DNA of 64,000 nucleotides from Novosphingobium malaysiense (GTDB taxonomy: Bacteria > Pseudomonadota > Alphaproteobacteria > Sphingomonadales > Sphingomonadaceae): assembly GCF_000802225.1 (NCBI RefSeq), contig NZ_JTDI01000004.1, positions 62,001 to 126,000 on the forward strand. The letters are read 5' to 3'. How positions within the stretch are numbered: the first letter of the stretch is position 1; each line of letters begins with the position of its first letter. The translations under genes were made by a program, and so were the position numbers. This document shows, piece after piece, positions 33,778 through 44,048 of this stretch. Under the pieces are notes generated by a model. That model searched no databases. It was not told where the DNA came from and saw only the letters and a list, made by a program, of their open reading frames with translations.

Positions 33778-34673
33778 TTTACCTTGCCTACTCTTTGAAT
33801 TTCCCACTCGAGCGTAACGCCCGAATTGCCCTTCACCCGCCGGCGCACTTCCTCGCCCAGCGCCTCGATGTCCGCGCTGGTGGCCTCGCCGGTGTTGATG
33901 AGGAAGTTGGTGTGCTTTTCCGAAACCTGCGCGCCGCCCATCTGAAGACCACGGCAGCCGGCCTTGTCGACCAGTTCCCAGGCCTTGTGGCCATCGGGGT
34001 TCTTGAAGGTTGAGCCGCCCGTCTTGCTGCGCAGCGGCTGGCTGGCCTCGCGGCTGGCGGAGATGCGGTCCATTTCTGCCTGAATGGCTGCCGGCTCGCC
34101 GGGCCGCCCCTTGAAGCGGGCAGCGACGACAATGGCGCCTTCGGGCAGTTCCGAATGGCGATAGGTATAGCCGAGGTCGGCGTTCTGCAGCGTCACCCGC
34201 GATCCGTCGCGCAGCACCACGTCGCAGTCGATCAGGATGTCCTTGACCTCACCGCCATAGGCCCCGCCGTTCATGCGCACGAACCCGCCGACCGTGCCGG
34301 GGATCGAGCGCAGGAATTCCACACCGGCAATGCCGTTGTCTCGCGCGGTCGAGGACACGAGAATCCCCGTGGCCCCACCCCCGCATTCGAGCGTAAGGTC
34401 GGCGGTCTTCGTCACTTTGGCAAAAGGCTTGCCCAGCCGCACGACCACGCCGGGCACGCCGCCATCGCGCACGATCATGTTGGAGCCGAGGCCCAGCGCC
34501 ATGACCGGAACGGCCGGATCGAGTTCGCGCAGGAACTGCTGCAGGTCCGCAACGTCCTTGGGCTCGAACAGCCATTCCGCAGTCCCGCCCGACTTGAACC
34601 AGACGAGTGGCGCCAGCGGCGCATTCGGCGTCAGCTTGCCGGAAACCGCAGGGAGAACGGCCTGATCGCTCAC
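33774..34673 (-). CDS. murB: UDP-N-acetylenolpyruvoylglucosamine reductase
   Basis: 299 residues. The FAD-binding region has [23 protein letters not shown] and [26 protein letters not shown], and the substrate domain has [13 protein letters not shown], with the active-site serine, and a C-terminal [16 protein letters not shown]. It is the short type II-like form. It makes UDP-MurNAc with NADPH. The GTG at 34673 follows AGGAGG and overlaps the murC stop. Confidence 0.95.
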   Translation of the reverse strand: MSDQAVLPAVSGKLTPNAPLAPLVWFKSGGTAEWLFEPKDVADLQQFLRELDPAVPVMALGLGSNMIVRDGGVPGVVVRLGKPFAKVTKTADLTLECGGGATGILVSSTARDNGIAGVEFLRSIPGTVGGFVRMNGGAYGGEVKDILIDCDVVLRDGSRVTLQNADLGYTYRHSELPEGAIVVAARFKGRPGEPAAIQAEMDRISASREASQPLRSKTGGSTFKNPDGHKAWELVDKAGCRGLQMGGAQVSEKHTNFLINTGEATSADIEALGEEVRRRVKGNSGVTLEWEIQRVGKVK

Positions 34674-36091
34674 ACAGCCCTCCTCGCCTTGATGGCATCG
34701 GCGAGGCCTGCGGCCCACTTGGTGATGTCGCCGGCGCCGAGGCACACGACCATGTCGTCGGGCTGCAGCGTTTCGGCCAGACGATCGGCGAGTTCATCCG
34801 GCCCGGAAATGACCTGTGCCGAGCGATGGCCGCGCGACTTCAGGCCCTCGACCATCGACTCGCTGTCGATGCCTTCAATGGGCTGTTCGCCAGCGGCGTA
34901 GACCGGCGTGGCATAGACCACATCCGCGTCGTTGAAGGCGCCCTGAAAGTCCTCCATGTGATCGCGCAGGCGGGTGTAGCGGTGCGGCTGCGCAACTGCG
35001 ATCACGCGGCCCTTCACGCCTTCGCGTGCGGCGGCAAGCACCGCGCGGATTTCCACCGGGTGATGGCCGTAATCGTCAATGATCGTCACCGAGCCGCCAT
35101 CCAGTGCGAGTTCGCCGACCTTGGTGAAGCGCCGCTTCACGCCGCCGAACTTGGCGAAGCCGGTCTGGATGACCTTCTCCGCACAACCCATTTCCACCGC
35201 CACGCCGACCGCGGCCAACGCGTTCTGCACGTTGTGGCGGCCGGGCATCGGCAGTTCGATACCTTCGATGCGGCGGAACGAGCCGTCGCGCTGACGCAGC
35301 GCCACATCGAAGCGGTTGCCGCCGGGGATCGGGGTGACGTTCTCGCCGCGAATGTCCGCCTGCGCCGAGAAGCCATAGGTCACAACACGGCGGTCGCGGA
35401 CCTTGGGAATGATTGCCTGCACTTCCGGGTGATCGACGCAGAGCATCGCCGCGCCGTAGAACGGCACGTTCTCGATGAACTCGACGAAGGCTTCCTTCAC
35501 GCGGTCGAACGAACCGTAGTGATCGAGATGCTCGGGATCGATGTTGGTAACGACAGCCAGCGTGCCATCGAGGCGCAGGAAGGAGCCGTCGCTCTCGTCC
35601 GCTTCGACCACCATCCAGTCGCTCTCACCGAGGCGCGCGTTGGAGCCATAGGCATTGATGATGCCGCCGTTGATCACCGTGGGATCGACCCCGCCCGCAT
35701 CGAGCAGCGCGGCGATCATCGAGGTCGTCGTCGTCTTTCCGTGCGTGCCGGCCACGGCCACGGTGTTCTTGAGCCGCATGAGTTCGGCCAGCATTTCCGC
35801 GCGGCGTACCACCGGGATGCGGTTTTCAAGCGCATAGACGACTTCGGGATTGTCGCGCTTGACCGCCGTGGACGTGACGACAACCGCCGCGCCATTCACG
35901 TTTTCGCCCGAATGCCCGATCATCACCTTGATGCCACGATCGCGCAGTCCTTCGACCACATAGCTCTCGGCGATGTCGGAGCCCTGCACGGAATAGCCGA
36001 GGTTGTGCATGACCTCGGCAATGCCGGACATGCCGATGCCGCCGATGCCGACGAAATGAATCGTTCCGATGTCGGTGCCGACGCCCTTCAT
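34670..36091 (-). CDS. murC: UDP-N-acetylmuramate--L-alanine ligase
   Basis: 473 residues with the Mur ligase order: [23 protein letters not shown], the ATP loop [41 protein letters not shown] and a C-terminal [22 protein letters not shown]. It adds the first L-Ala to UDP-MurNAc. The ATG at 36091 is chosen because family proteins begin just before FVGIGG. The 85-bp gap to murG is one of the larger gaps within the cluster. Confidence 0.96.
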   Translation of the reverse strand: MKGVGTDIGTIHFVGIGGIGMSGIAEVMHNLGYSVQGSDIAESYVVEGLRDRGIKVMIGHSGENVNGAAVVVTSTAVKRDNPEVVYALENRIPVVRRAEMLAELMRLKNTVAVAGTHGKTTTTSMIAALLDAGGVDPTVINGGIINAYGSNARLGESDWMVVEADESDGSFLRLDGTLAVVTNIDPEHLDHYGSFDRVKEAFVEFIENVPFYGAAMLCVDHPEVQAIIPKVRDRRVVTYGFSAQADIRGENVTPIPGGNRFDVALRQRDGSFRRIEGIELPMPGRHNVQNALAAVGVAVEMGCAEKVIQTGFAKFGGVKRRFTKVGELALDGGSVTIIDDYGHHPVEIRAVLAAAREGVKGRVIAVAQPHRYTRLRDHMEDFQGAFNDADVVYATPVYAAGEQPIEGIDSESMVEGLKSRGHRSAQVISGPDELADRLAETLQPDDMVVCLGAGDITKWAAGLADAIKARRAV

Positions 36092-36176
36092 CGTACCGCC
36101 CTGCGCGTGGGGCCATGACCCGATCGGCCCGGCAAGTGCGCCGTGGAAAAGTTTCCGCCCCGAACGCACCAAAAGG

Positions 36177-37436
36177 TCACTGCGCCTGCTCCCTGGCCAG
36201 CGCCTCACCGCCAGTGGCGGGCATCGTCTTTTCCATGCGGATCACATCCATGATCGGCGAGGCACCGAAGCCCTCCACGAGATCCGCGAGATCCTTGGCC
36301 GCGTTGGGATAGCCGCAGTTCCAGGCAGCGTGGGCTGCATTGCCGAGAGTCTGCGGGTTCTTGCCAATCGCCTGGATCTGCAGGCAGACGTCCTTGGCCA
36401 TCTTCTGGTAGATCTCGGCCTGTTCCTTGAGCAAGGCGTTCTTGCGGTCGCCACGGTACGTCTCGGGATCCTCGGTGGTGATCGCGGGCTGCCGAATGAC
36501 GCGGGCACCGCCCGAGGCAACGACTTCGCGGGTGTTGGCGGACTGATGATCGTCCATCGCATAAGGTAGTGGAATAAGAATGGCGGGACGGCCGACCACG
36601 GTCAGTTCTGCAATCGTCGAGGCGCCTGCGCGGCCGATGAACAGGTGCGCCGAGGCGAGGCGCTCGGCCATGTCCTCGAAATAGGTGGCGAGCTCGGCCG
36701 GGATCCCGTGCACGGCATAGCGCTGGCGCACCGCTTCGATGTCTTCGGGGCGGCATTGCTGGATAACCTGCAGGCGCGATCGCATCGTCGGTGGCAGCAT
36801 GGCCAGCCCTTCGGGGATGACCTGCGAGAGTACCCTTGCTCCCTGGCTGCCCCCGGTCACCAGGATCCGGAACAGGCTGTCCTCGGTAAATTCCGGGAAC
36901 GGCTGATCGCGCAGTTTCAGCACTTCCGTGCGTACCGGATTGCCGACCAGCGTCACCTTGTCTTCGTATTGCGGTTCGAGCCGGTCCACCTGTCCGAACG
37001 AAGTGGCGATGGCATCGACCTTGCCCGCGAAATAGCGGTTGACCCGTCCGAGCACCGAATTCTGCTCATGCAGCACGATCGGCAGTTTGGCGGCCCTTGC
37101 CGCCAGCATCGTCGGCAGAGCCGGATACCCGCCGAATCCGACGACCGCGGACGGCTGGAAGCTCTCGAACAGGCGCAATGCCATGGAACGGCCCTGCAGA
37201 ACGCCGCGCACCCCCCTGATCCAGCCGATGGGGTTCTTTCCCGCAATGCGCCCCGGAGGCAGGACATGCGATGTTAGATAATCGGGCTTGCCGGGAATCG
37301 CCGCCCCGCGCTCGTCAGTGATAAGCGCGACGTGATGTCCACGCTCGTGCAGTTCGGCGGCAAGCGCAAAGGCGGGAATAAGGTGTCCGCCGGTTCCGCC
37401 CGCGGCGAGAACGTAATGGCGGGAAACCGCACTCAT
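36177..37436 (-). CDS. murG: Lipid II synthase MurG
   Basis: 419 residues, GT-B fold. The N-terminal domain opens [19 protein letters not shown] and has [16 protein letters not shown] and [13 protein letters not shown]. The C-terminal domain has [18 protein letters not shown] and [33 protein letters not shown]. It transfers GlcNAc to lipid I on the inner membrane face. The protein has a C-terminal tail of roughly 40 residues beyond the usual end. Its ATG overlaps the ftsW stop by 4 bp. Confidence 0.96.
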   Translation of the reverse strand: MSAVSRHYVLAAGGTGGHLIPAFALAAELHERGHHVALITDERGAAIPGKPDYLTSHVLPPGRIAGKNPIGWIRGVRGVLQGRSMALRLFESFQPSAVVGFGGYPALPTMLAARAAKLPIVLHEQNSVLGRVNRYFAGKVDAIATSFGQVDRLEPQYEDKVTLVGNPVRTEVLKLRDQPFPEFTEDSLFRILVTGGSQGARVLSQVIPEGLAMLPPTMRSRLQVIQQCRPEDIEAVRQRYAVHGIPAELATYFEDMAERLASAHLFIGRAGASTIAELTVVGRPAILIPLPYAMDDHQSANTREVVASGGARVIRQPAITTEDPETYRGDRKNALLKEQAEIYQKMAKDVCLQIQAIGKNPQTLGNAAHAAWNCGYPNAAKDLADLVEGFGASPIMDVIRMEKTMPATGGEALAREQAQ

Positions 37437-38629
37437 TGAATGTCTCCCATGGCGCGCAGCGAGAACTTCTCGCGCTGGATGAACGGATTGCGCCGGGTGA
37501 TCGCGAGCAACAGGCCGATACACAGGCACATCGCCACTGTCGACGATCCGCCATAGCTGATCAATGGCAAGGTCATGCCCTTGGACGGGAAAAGCTGCAG
37601 GTTGACGAGAATGTTGATGAAGGCCTGTCCGCCGAACTGCGCGGCAAAGCCCGACGCGGCGAGCACGGTGAAGAGGTCCTCCTCTTCCACCAGCCGCAGA
37701 ATCACCCGGACGAGGATCGCCAGATAGAGCACGACGATGATCATGCACGCCAGCAGTCCGAACTCCTCGCCGATGACCGAGAAGATGTAGTCGGTATGCG
37801 CTTCCGGGAGCGCCATCTTGCGCGAGCCCATCCAGAAGCCGAGCCCGGTCCACCCGCCGTTGAGCAAGGTGCGCTGAGCCAGGTCGACCTGGTCGAATGC
37901 AGTGCCGCCGAAAAGGAAGTTGTCGATGCGGTTCCGGCCGTTGTCATAGGTGAAGTACATCAGGACCAAGCCCACCAGGCCGAGACCGAAGAACATCCCC
38001 AGCTTCTTCACATCTATGCCGGTCAGCAGGATCAGAACGAGAAAGGTCCCCGAAAACAGCATCGTGGAACCGAAGTCCGGCTGCAGCATCAGCAGCACCG
38101 CCAGAAATCCCATCAGCCCGAAGCAGATGGCAATCACGGGTATCTGCTGGTCGCGGGCCCGCCATGACAGGACCCACGCCAGGAGAATGGGATAGCCCGC
38201 CTTGAGAAACTCGGAAGGCTGCAATGAAACGCCGAAGCGCAGCCAGCGCCTCGCGCCGTTGACTTCGGAACCGATGATCGGGACCAGGACCAGCGCGGCG
38301 AGCATGGCGCCGCCGAGCAGGATGCCGAAGCGGCGCGCATTGTCCTTGGAAAGGCTCGATGCCCAGAACATGGCGGCAAGGCCCAGCAACTGCCAGCGCA
38401 TGTGCAGGTAGAAGAAGTAGAGGTTCGGCAACTTCTCCTGCGCGGTGGACAGGCGCCGCGCACTGGCCGGCGAACTGGCCGCGACGGCCACGGCGCCGAT
38501 CGCCATGAGGATCAGGACGAGGATCAGCGTACCGCGATCGATCTCCTGCCACCACACGGCCAGGCGGCCACGCCGATTGCGGTTGTACCGCGCTGCCAGC
38601 GACCCGTGCGGTTGTGCGACACTGGCCAT
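37433..38629 (-). CDS. ftsW: Septal peptidoglycan polymerase FtsW (SEDS family)
   Basis: 398 residues with about ten membrane helices. SEDS motifs are visible: ARRWLRFGVSLQPSEFLKAGYPILLAW, VLLMLQPDFGSTMLF and FPSKGMTLPLISYGGSSTVAMCLCIGLLLAI. FtsW with FtsI polymerises lipid II at the septum. The ATG shares one base with the murD stop (TGATG). Confidence 0.96.
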   Translation of the reverse strand: MASVAQPHGSLAARYNRNRRGRLAVWWQEIDRGTLILVLILMAIGAVAVAASSPASARRLSTAQEKLPNLYFFYLHMRWQLLGLAAMFWASSLSKDNARRFGILLGGAMLAALVLVPIIGSEVNGARRWLRFGVSLQPSEFLKAGYPILLAWVLSWRARDQQIPVIAICFGLMGFLAVLLMLQPDFGSTMLFSGTFLVLILLTGIDVKKLGMFFGLGLVGLVLMYFTYDNGRNRIDNFLFGGTAFDQVDLAQRTLLNGGWTGLGFWMGSRKMALPEAHTDYIFSVIGEEFGLLACMIIVVLYLAILVRVILRLVEEEDLFTVLAASGFAAQFGGQAFINILVNLQLFPSKGMTLPLISYGGSSTVAMCLCIGLLLAITRRNPFIQREKFSLRAMGDIQ

Positions 38630-39984
38630 CAGGCCTTGACCTCCTCTTCCTCGTCGGGAGCGAGCAGCGCTTCCACGATCTGGCGAAACGCCTGACCGCG
38701 GGCCTCGAAATCACGGAACTGGTCAAAGCTGGCGCACGCGGGAGAAAGCATCACGATGTCACCCGGCTTGGCCGCTGCCATCGCCTGTCGGATCGCCTCG
38801 GCCATCATTTCCGACCGGAAAACGCGCGTATGGGGCGAAAGGATCTCGGCAAACCGGGGGCCGGCGTCGCCAATGGTGTAAGCTGCGGCGATGTTGCCGA
38901 AATAGGGCGCGCACTCGTCGAGGTCGTCGCCCTTGGGCAGGCCGCCGACGATCCAGTGGATGCGCGGCTCCGGATCCGGAGGAAAGGCTGCAATGGCAGG
39001 CGCAGCGGACGCCGGATTGGTCGCCTTGCTGTCGTTGATGTAGACCACGCCACCGGCTTCGGCGACACGCTCCATGCGGTGGGGCAAGCCGCGAAAGTTG
39101 CGCAATGCCTTCTTCCACTGCGCCTTGGTGATGCCCAGCGCCTCGACAATGGCGACCGCGACAGCGGCGTTCTGGAGATTGTGGGGACCCTGCAATGAGG
39201 GCCAGTCCCGCTGCATCTCGACCAGCTGACTGCCGTCGACAAGGCGCACCAGTCCCGCCTCGCGCCGGGCCGCCTCGATACGGGCAATCGAACGCGTTTC
39301 GCGATCGCCTGTGCCGAACACGCCCCGATGCTCCTTGCCCTGCATCTCGAACAGACGCGCCTTTGAGGCGGCATAGGTCTGAAAGTCGCCGTATCGTTCA
39401 AGATGATCCGGCGTGATATTGAGCAGCGCGGCCACGTCGCAATCGAGTGAGAAGGTCAGGTCGATCTGATAGCTCGACAGTTCGAGCACGTAGACGCCGC
39501 CCTTCGGCAACGGATCCGCGCCAAGGACAGGCACGCCGATGTTGCCGCCCACGCGGGCCGGCACGCCCGCGACGGTGAGAATATGGTGGACCAGCGAAGT
39601 CGTCGTCGACTTGCCGTTCGTGCCGGTAATACCGACCACCCGATGTTCCGGCAGACTGTCGCGCGCCAGGGCAAACAGTTCGATGTCGCCGATGACCGGC
39701 ACCCCGGCCCTCGCCGCAGCATCGGAGACGGGATGGCGGTTGAGGGGAATGCCGGGCGAAACGACAATGGCCTCATAGCCGGACAGGTCCGCGGTTACCG
39801 GGTCCGCCAGTTCCACCTTTCCGCAATCGATCCATTCGCACAGGGCCTGACGCGGCTCGTCGCGGCTGTCCCAGGCCATGACATGCGCCCCGCTGGAAAC
39901 CAGCGTCGCGACCGCCGCCTGTCCCGACCGGGCCAGACCGAGGACCGCGTAGCGCTTTCCGGCAAAGGCGGGAGAGACGATCAC
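38629..39984 (-). CDS. murD: UDP-N-acetylmuramoylalanine--D-glutamate ligase
   Basis: 451 residues. The ATP loop is GITGTNGKSTTTSLVHHIL, followed by LELSSYQID, NITPDHLERYGDFQTYA and a late HRMERVAEAGGVVYINDSKATNPASA. It adds D-Glu to UDP-MurNAc-L-Ala. The GTG at 39984 (VIVSPAFAGKRYAVLGLARSG) is the start; the frame upstream overlaps mraY and is not homologous. It lies 14 bp after mraY. Confidence 0.95.
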   Translation of the reverse strand: MIVSPAFAGKRYAVLGLARSGQAAVATLVSSGAHVMAWDSRDEPRQALCEWIDCGKVELADPVTADLSGYEAIVVSPGIPLNRHPVSDAAARAGVPVIGDIELFALARDSLPEHRVVGITGTNGKSTTTSLVHHILTVAGVPARVGGNIGVPVLGADPLPKGGVYVLELSSYQIDLTFSLDCDVAALLNITPDHLERYGDFQTYAASKARLFEMQGKEHRGVFGTGDRETRSIARIEAARREAGLVRLVDGSQLVEMQRDWPSLQGPHNLQNAAVAVAIVEALGITKAQWKKALRNFRGLPHRMERVAEAGGVVYINDSKATNPASAAPAIAAFPPDPEPRIHWIVGGLPKGDDLDECAPYFGNIAAAYTIGDAGPRFAEILSPHTRVFRSEMMAEAIRQAMAAAKPGDIVMLSPACASFDQFRDFEARGQAFRQIVEALLAPDEEEEVKA

Positions 39985-39998
39985 GCGTCGCGCGCCCC

Positions 39999-41069
39999 CT
40001 ACCGCAGTTTCAGCGTGGAAAGGCCGATCACCGCGAGGACGATCGAAATGATCCAGAAGCGGATGACGACGGTCGATTCCCGCCAGCCCTTCTGCTCGAA
40101 GTGGTGGTGGATCGGCGCCATGCGAAATACGCGGCGACCCGTCCGCTTGAACCAGAAGACCTGGATGATGACCGAGACCGCCTCGAGCACGAAGAGGCCG
40201 CCGACGATGGCGAGCACGATTTCGTGATGGGCGGCAACGGCAATGGCCCCCAGCGCGCCGCCGAGAGCCAGTGAGCCGGTATCTCCCATGAACACGGCCG
40301 CTGGCGGTGCGTTGAACCACAGGAAAGCCAGCCCCGCGCCCATGATACCGGCACAGAAGATCGCAAGCTCACCGGCACGCGGCACATGCGGAATGCCCAG
40401 ATAGGTGGCAAAGTCCACGCGCCCGGCCAGGTAGCAGATGATCGCGAAGGTTCCGGCCGCGATGATCACCGGCATCGTCGCAAGACCGTCCAGACCGTCG
40501 GTGAGGTTCACGGCATTGCCGGCCCCCACGATCACGAAGGCCGCGAACACGTAATAGAATGGCCCCAGCGGAATGTACCGTCCCGACAGGAAGGGCACAT
40601 AGAGGTTGGTGTTGAGCTGGCTGACGATGATCCATGCGGCAATGCCGGCCACGACGAACTCCAGCAACAGCCGGACCTTGCTCGAAAGCCCCTTGTGGCT
40701 GCTCTTGGAGACCTTGTCGTAGTCATCCATGAACCCGATCGCGCCGAACCCCACAGTCACGGCGATGCACGCCCAGACGAACGGGTTGGTCACGTCCATG
40801 AACAACGCCATCGACAGAACCAGCGCCGTAAGGATCATCAGGCCGCCCATCGTCGGCGTGCCGCGCTTGGCGAGATGGGTCTGCGGCCCGTCCTCGCGGA
40901 TCGGCTGCCCCTTGCCCTGACGTACCCTCAACATGCTGATGAACCTGGGGCCGATCAGAAGGCCGATGAAAAGAGCCGTCATCAGCGCCGCGCCCGAGCG
41001 AAACGACTGGTAGCGGAAGAGGTTGGCCAGCCCCTCGAAATTCATCCATTCTGCAATGAGATACAGCAT
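39999..41069 (-). CDS. mraY: Phospho-N-acetylmuramoyl-pentapeptide transferase
   Basis: 356 residues with about ten helices. Signature regions are RTPTMGG-like [31 protein letters not shown] with the catalytic DDxx[14 protein letters not shown], and [19 protein letters not shown]. It makes lipid I by moving phospho-MurNAc-pentapeptide to undecaprenyl phosphate. It starts 16 bp after murF. Confidence 0.97.
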   Translation of the reverse strand: MLYLIAEWMNFEGLANLFRYQSFRSGAALMTALFIGLLIGPRFISMLRVRQGKGQPIREDGPQTHLAKRGTPTMGGLMILTALVLSMALFMDVTNPFVWACIAVTVGFGAIGFMDDYDKVSKSSHKGLSSKVRLLLEFVVAGIAAWIIVSQLNTNLYVPFLSGRYIPLGPFYYVFAAFVIVGAGNAVNLTDGLDGLATMPVIIAAGTFAIICYLAGRVDFATYLGIPHVPRAGELAIFCAGIMGAGLAFLWFNAPPAAVFMGDTGSLALGGALGAIAVAAHHEIVLAIVGGLFVLEAVSVIIQVFWFKRTGRRVFRMAPIHHHFEQKGWRESTVVIRFWIISIVLAVIGLSTLKLR

Positions 41070-41085
41070 GTCGCGGGGGCTACCC

Positions 41086-42567
41086 CTACCCTTCCTGTTT
41101 GCTTAGCGCCGTCACCAGGGAAGCCAGCCCTACCGAGTTCGACCCTTTGACCAGGATGGCATCGTCCCGTTCAAGCCCGAACGCGCGCAAGGCATCGACA
41201 GCTTCCCCCACGTTTGCGCAATGCGCGAAGGGCATGGATTTGCCAAGCTCGCCGCCGGCCGATTTCCCCAATTCCTCCGCCAATGCCGTCATCTCTTCGC
41301 CTACCAATATAGCATAGTCCACGCCCGCGTCGCGGATCGGACCGGCGAGAGCGGCATGGTAGTCCGGCCCGTGACTGCCGAGCTCCTTCATCGCCCCGAG
41401 CACGGCAATGCGCCGGCGGGCCGGCGTCCGGCCGAGTTGGGCGAGAGTCGCGCGCATGGAGGCCGGGTTGGCGTTGTAGCTCTCGTCGATCAGCAGCGCC
41501 TTGCGCAGACCGTCTTCGTCGGGCTCGCCCCCCGCCACGTCGATTTCCAGCCGCGCGCCGCGCCCGGGCAGACCGCCCATCTCGGCAAGCGCCACGCCTG
41601 CCGCGCCGAGATCGCCCTTCACCGCGCGAACGGCCGCCATGACCGCCAGCGAATTGATCACGTGATGTTCGCCCGGCGTGGCAATCGTGTAGCAGACGCG
41701 GCGGTCGCCCATGTCGACCGTCACGAGAGAACCGCCGCCAATAGCGGGCACGGTATCGAGCAGGCGCACATCGGCATCGGCAGCCTTGCCGAACGACACG
41801 ACAGTGGCTCCGCACGCGACCGCTGCGTCGCGAAGACGCTCGAAATGCGGGCTGTCGGCGGGAATGACAGCCGAACCACCGGCCTCCAGTCCCTGGAAAA
41901 TCTCCGCCTTGGCATCGGCGATCGCCTCTTCGGAGCCGAGCATCTCGATATGGGCGGGCGCAATCGTCGTGATCACCGCGACATGCGGCCGCACCTGCCG
42001 GGTCAGATCCGCGATTTCCCCCGCATGGTTCATGCCCATCTCGTAGACGGCGAAACGCGTGCGGCTGGGCGTGCGGGCAAGGCTCAACGGCACGCCGACA
42101 TGGTTGTTGTAGCTCTTGACCGAACGGTGCGCATCGCCTCGGCTCGCACGGTCGAGAGCAGTGAAGATCATCTCCTTCACACCGGTCTTGCCGACCGACC
42201 CGGTGACGCCGATCACGGGACCGCGGGTTCGGGCCCGGGCAGCGGCTCCGAGGCGCACGAGTGCATCCGTGGTATCGTTGACGAGAACGTGCGGGCCATC
42301 GACCGGCCGGTCGACGACAACGGCTGCCGCACCCTTGGCGAATGCCATCTCAACGAAGCGGTGCCCATCGGTGGATTCGCCCTTGAGTGCGAAGAAAAGA
42401 TCGCCCGGCTGCACGTCGCGGCTATCGATCTCGACGCCCGATACGGTGAAGTCGGCATTGGCCGTGCCCTTTACGGCGCGAGCAATGGAAATGGCGTCCC
42501 ACAGGATGTGCGGGTTTTCTTCATCCGCTTCAACCGGCCAGTCGAGAATGCGGGCTACAGCGTTCAT
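41086..42567 (-). CDS. murF: UDP-MurNAc-tripeptide--D-alanyl-D-alanine ligase
   Basis: 493 residues. Mur-ligase motifs: [85 protein letters not shown]-like [13 protein letters not shown], and [13 protein letters not shown]. It adds D-Ala-D-Ala to complete the pentapeptide. The ATG at 42567 sits 9 bp after GGGAGG; a GTG at 42573 overlapping the murE stop is an alternative. Confidence 0.96.
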   Translation of the reverse strand: MNAVARILDWPVEADEENPHILWDAISIARAVKGTANADFTVSGVEIDSRDVQPGDLFFALKGESTDGHRFVEMAFAKGAAAVVVDRPVDGPHVLVNDTTDALVRLGAAARARTRGPVIGVTGSVGKTGVKEMIFTALDRASRGDAHRSVKSYNNHVGVPLSLARTPSRTRFAVYEMGMNHAGEIADLTRQVRPHVAVITTIAPAHIEMLGSEEAIADAKAEIFQGLEAGGSAVIPADSPHFERLRDAAVACGATVVSFGKAADADVRLLDTVPAIGGGSLVTVDMGDRRVCYTIATPGEHHVINSLAVMAAVRAVKGDLGAAGVALAEMGGLPGRGARLEIDVAGGEPDEDGLRKALLIDESYNANPASMRATLAQLGRTPARRRIAVLGAMKELGSHGPDYHAALAGPIRDAGVDYAILVGEEMTALAEELGKSAGGELGKSMPFAHCANVGEAVDALRAFGLERDDAILVKGSNSVGLASLVTALSKQEG

Positions 42568-42569
42568 CG

Positions 42570-44048
42570 TCACTTACCTCCCAGCGTGCCAGCCATTTCC
42601 CTGGCCACGGTAACATCGTCGAACGGCAGCACGCGCGCAGTGTCGCCGCTGCCGATAATCTGTCCCTGTTCGTGCCCCTTGCCGGCGACGAGGACGATGT
42701 CCCCGGCTTGCGCCTCGGCGATGGCCGAGCCGATGGCCTCGCGGCGGTCGCCGATCTCGCGCGCACGACCCTCCGCAATCATGGTGCTCATGCCCTCCAG
42801 CACCATCTTTCGAATCGCGGCCGGGGCTTCGCCGCGTGGGTTGTCGTCGGTGACGATGGCAATATCTGCGCCTTCGCTCGCTGCCCGGCCCATTTCCGGC
42901 CGTTTTCCCTTGTCGCGATCGCCGCCCGCGCCGAACACGACGATCAGCCGACCCGCCACATGAGGACGCAATGCATCAATCGCCGCTGCCAAAGCATCAG
43001 GCGTATGCGCGTAATCCACATATACCGGCGAACCGACCGGAGAAATCGCCGCCCGCTCCAGCCGCCCGCGCACTGTTACCAGCCGTTTCATGGCATCGAA
43101 CGTGACGTCCGCATCGCCGCCAGTCGCCAGGACGAGCCCGGCCGCGACCAGGGCATTTGCAGCCTGGTAGGCGCCGATGAGCGGCAGGTCGATCACGCGG
43201 GTCGTGCCTGCATGTTCGATTTCCAGCTTCTGCCCGAGCCCGCCCGGAGCGCGGCCCAGCAGCCTGATATCCTCACCTTTTCCGCCTACCGTATAGAGCT
43301 GCAACCCGCGTGCCCGGACATGGCCTATCGCCTTTTCCGACCAGGCGTCGTCCGCCCAGACCACCGCCGCGCCGCCGTCAACCACGACTTCGTCGAACAG
43401 GCGCATTTTAGCGGCGAAATAATCCTCCATGGTCGCGTGATAATCGAGATGATCGCGGCTCAGGTTGGTGAAGGCTCCGGCGCTCACGCGCGGTCCTTCT
43501 ATGCGGTATTGCGAAAGTCCGTGGCTGGATGCCTCGTAGGCGACATGCGTCACCCCTTCCCTCGCAAGCCCCGTGAGGTTGGCGAGAAACGTGGCGATAT
43601 CGGGTGTGGTGAGCCCAGTCGAAACGCTCTCATCGCTGGTGGTGATGCCAAGCGTGCCGATTGAGGCCGCCCGCTGGCCGGCCATGCGCCAGAGCTGCCG
43701 GGTCAGTTCGACCGTCGACGTCTTGCCGTTGGTCCCCGTCACGGCCACCAGCGTGTCCGGCACCGGGGTGAAGAACGGGGCGGCGAGCCGGGCAAAGAGG
43801 CGGCGCGGCTCGGCATCGGAGAAATGCACCGCGCCCTCCACTGCCGCGTCCGGAGCCGCCACGACAGCGACGGCACCAGCCTCGATTGCGGCGGCGATGA
43901 AGTCCTCACCATTGAAGCGGGCGCCGCGAAAGGCCCCGAACACGGTTCCGGGCGCGACCTTGCGATGGTCGATGGCAAAGCCTGTAATGTTCGCGTCCGG
44001 ACCGTCGAAAGCGATCCCGGCTGCCGCGCAGAGAGAAGACAGCTTCAT
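42570..44048 (-). CDS. murE: UDP-MurNAc-Ala-Glu--meso-diaminopimelate ligase
   Basis: 492 residues. Motifs are AIDHRKVAPGTVFGAFRG, AVTGTNGKTSTVELTRQLW, EASSHGLSQYR, TNLSRDHLDYHATMEDYFAAK and VDYAHTPDALAAAI. The DNPR signature for meso-DAP is present in TDDNPRGEAP, so the stem third residue should be meso-diaminopimelate. The ATG at 44048 overlaps the ftsI stop. Confidence 0.96.
   Translation of the reverse strand: MKLSSLCAAAGIAFDGPDANITGFAIDHRKVAPGTVFGAFRGARFNGEDFIAAAIEAGAVAVVAAPDAAVEGAVHFSDAEPRRLFARLAAPFFTPVPDTLVAVTGTNGKTSTVELTRQLWRMAGQRAASIGTLGITTSDESVSTGLTTPDIATFLANLTGLAREGVTHVAYEASSHGLSQYRIEGPRVSAGAFTNLSRDHLDYHATMEDYFAAKMRLFDEVVVDGGAAVVWADDAWSEKAIGHVRARGLQLYTVGGKGEDIRLLGRAPGGLGQKLEIEHAGTTRVIDLPLIGAYQAANALVAAGLVLATGGDADVTFDAMKRLVTVRGRLERAAISPVGSPVYVDYAHTPDALAAAIDALRPHVAGRLIVVFGAGGDRDKGKRPEMGRAASEGADIAIVTDDNPRGEAPAAIRKMVLEGMSTMIAEGRAREIGDRREAIGSAIAEAQAGDIVLVAGKGHEQGQIIGSGDTARVLPFDDVTVAREMAGTLGGK

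Noticed and set aside
41221-42963. A 580-codon open frame antisense to murF and murE
   Set aside because: Both Mur ligases are fully supported by motifs; the frame has no homology-like pattern.
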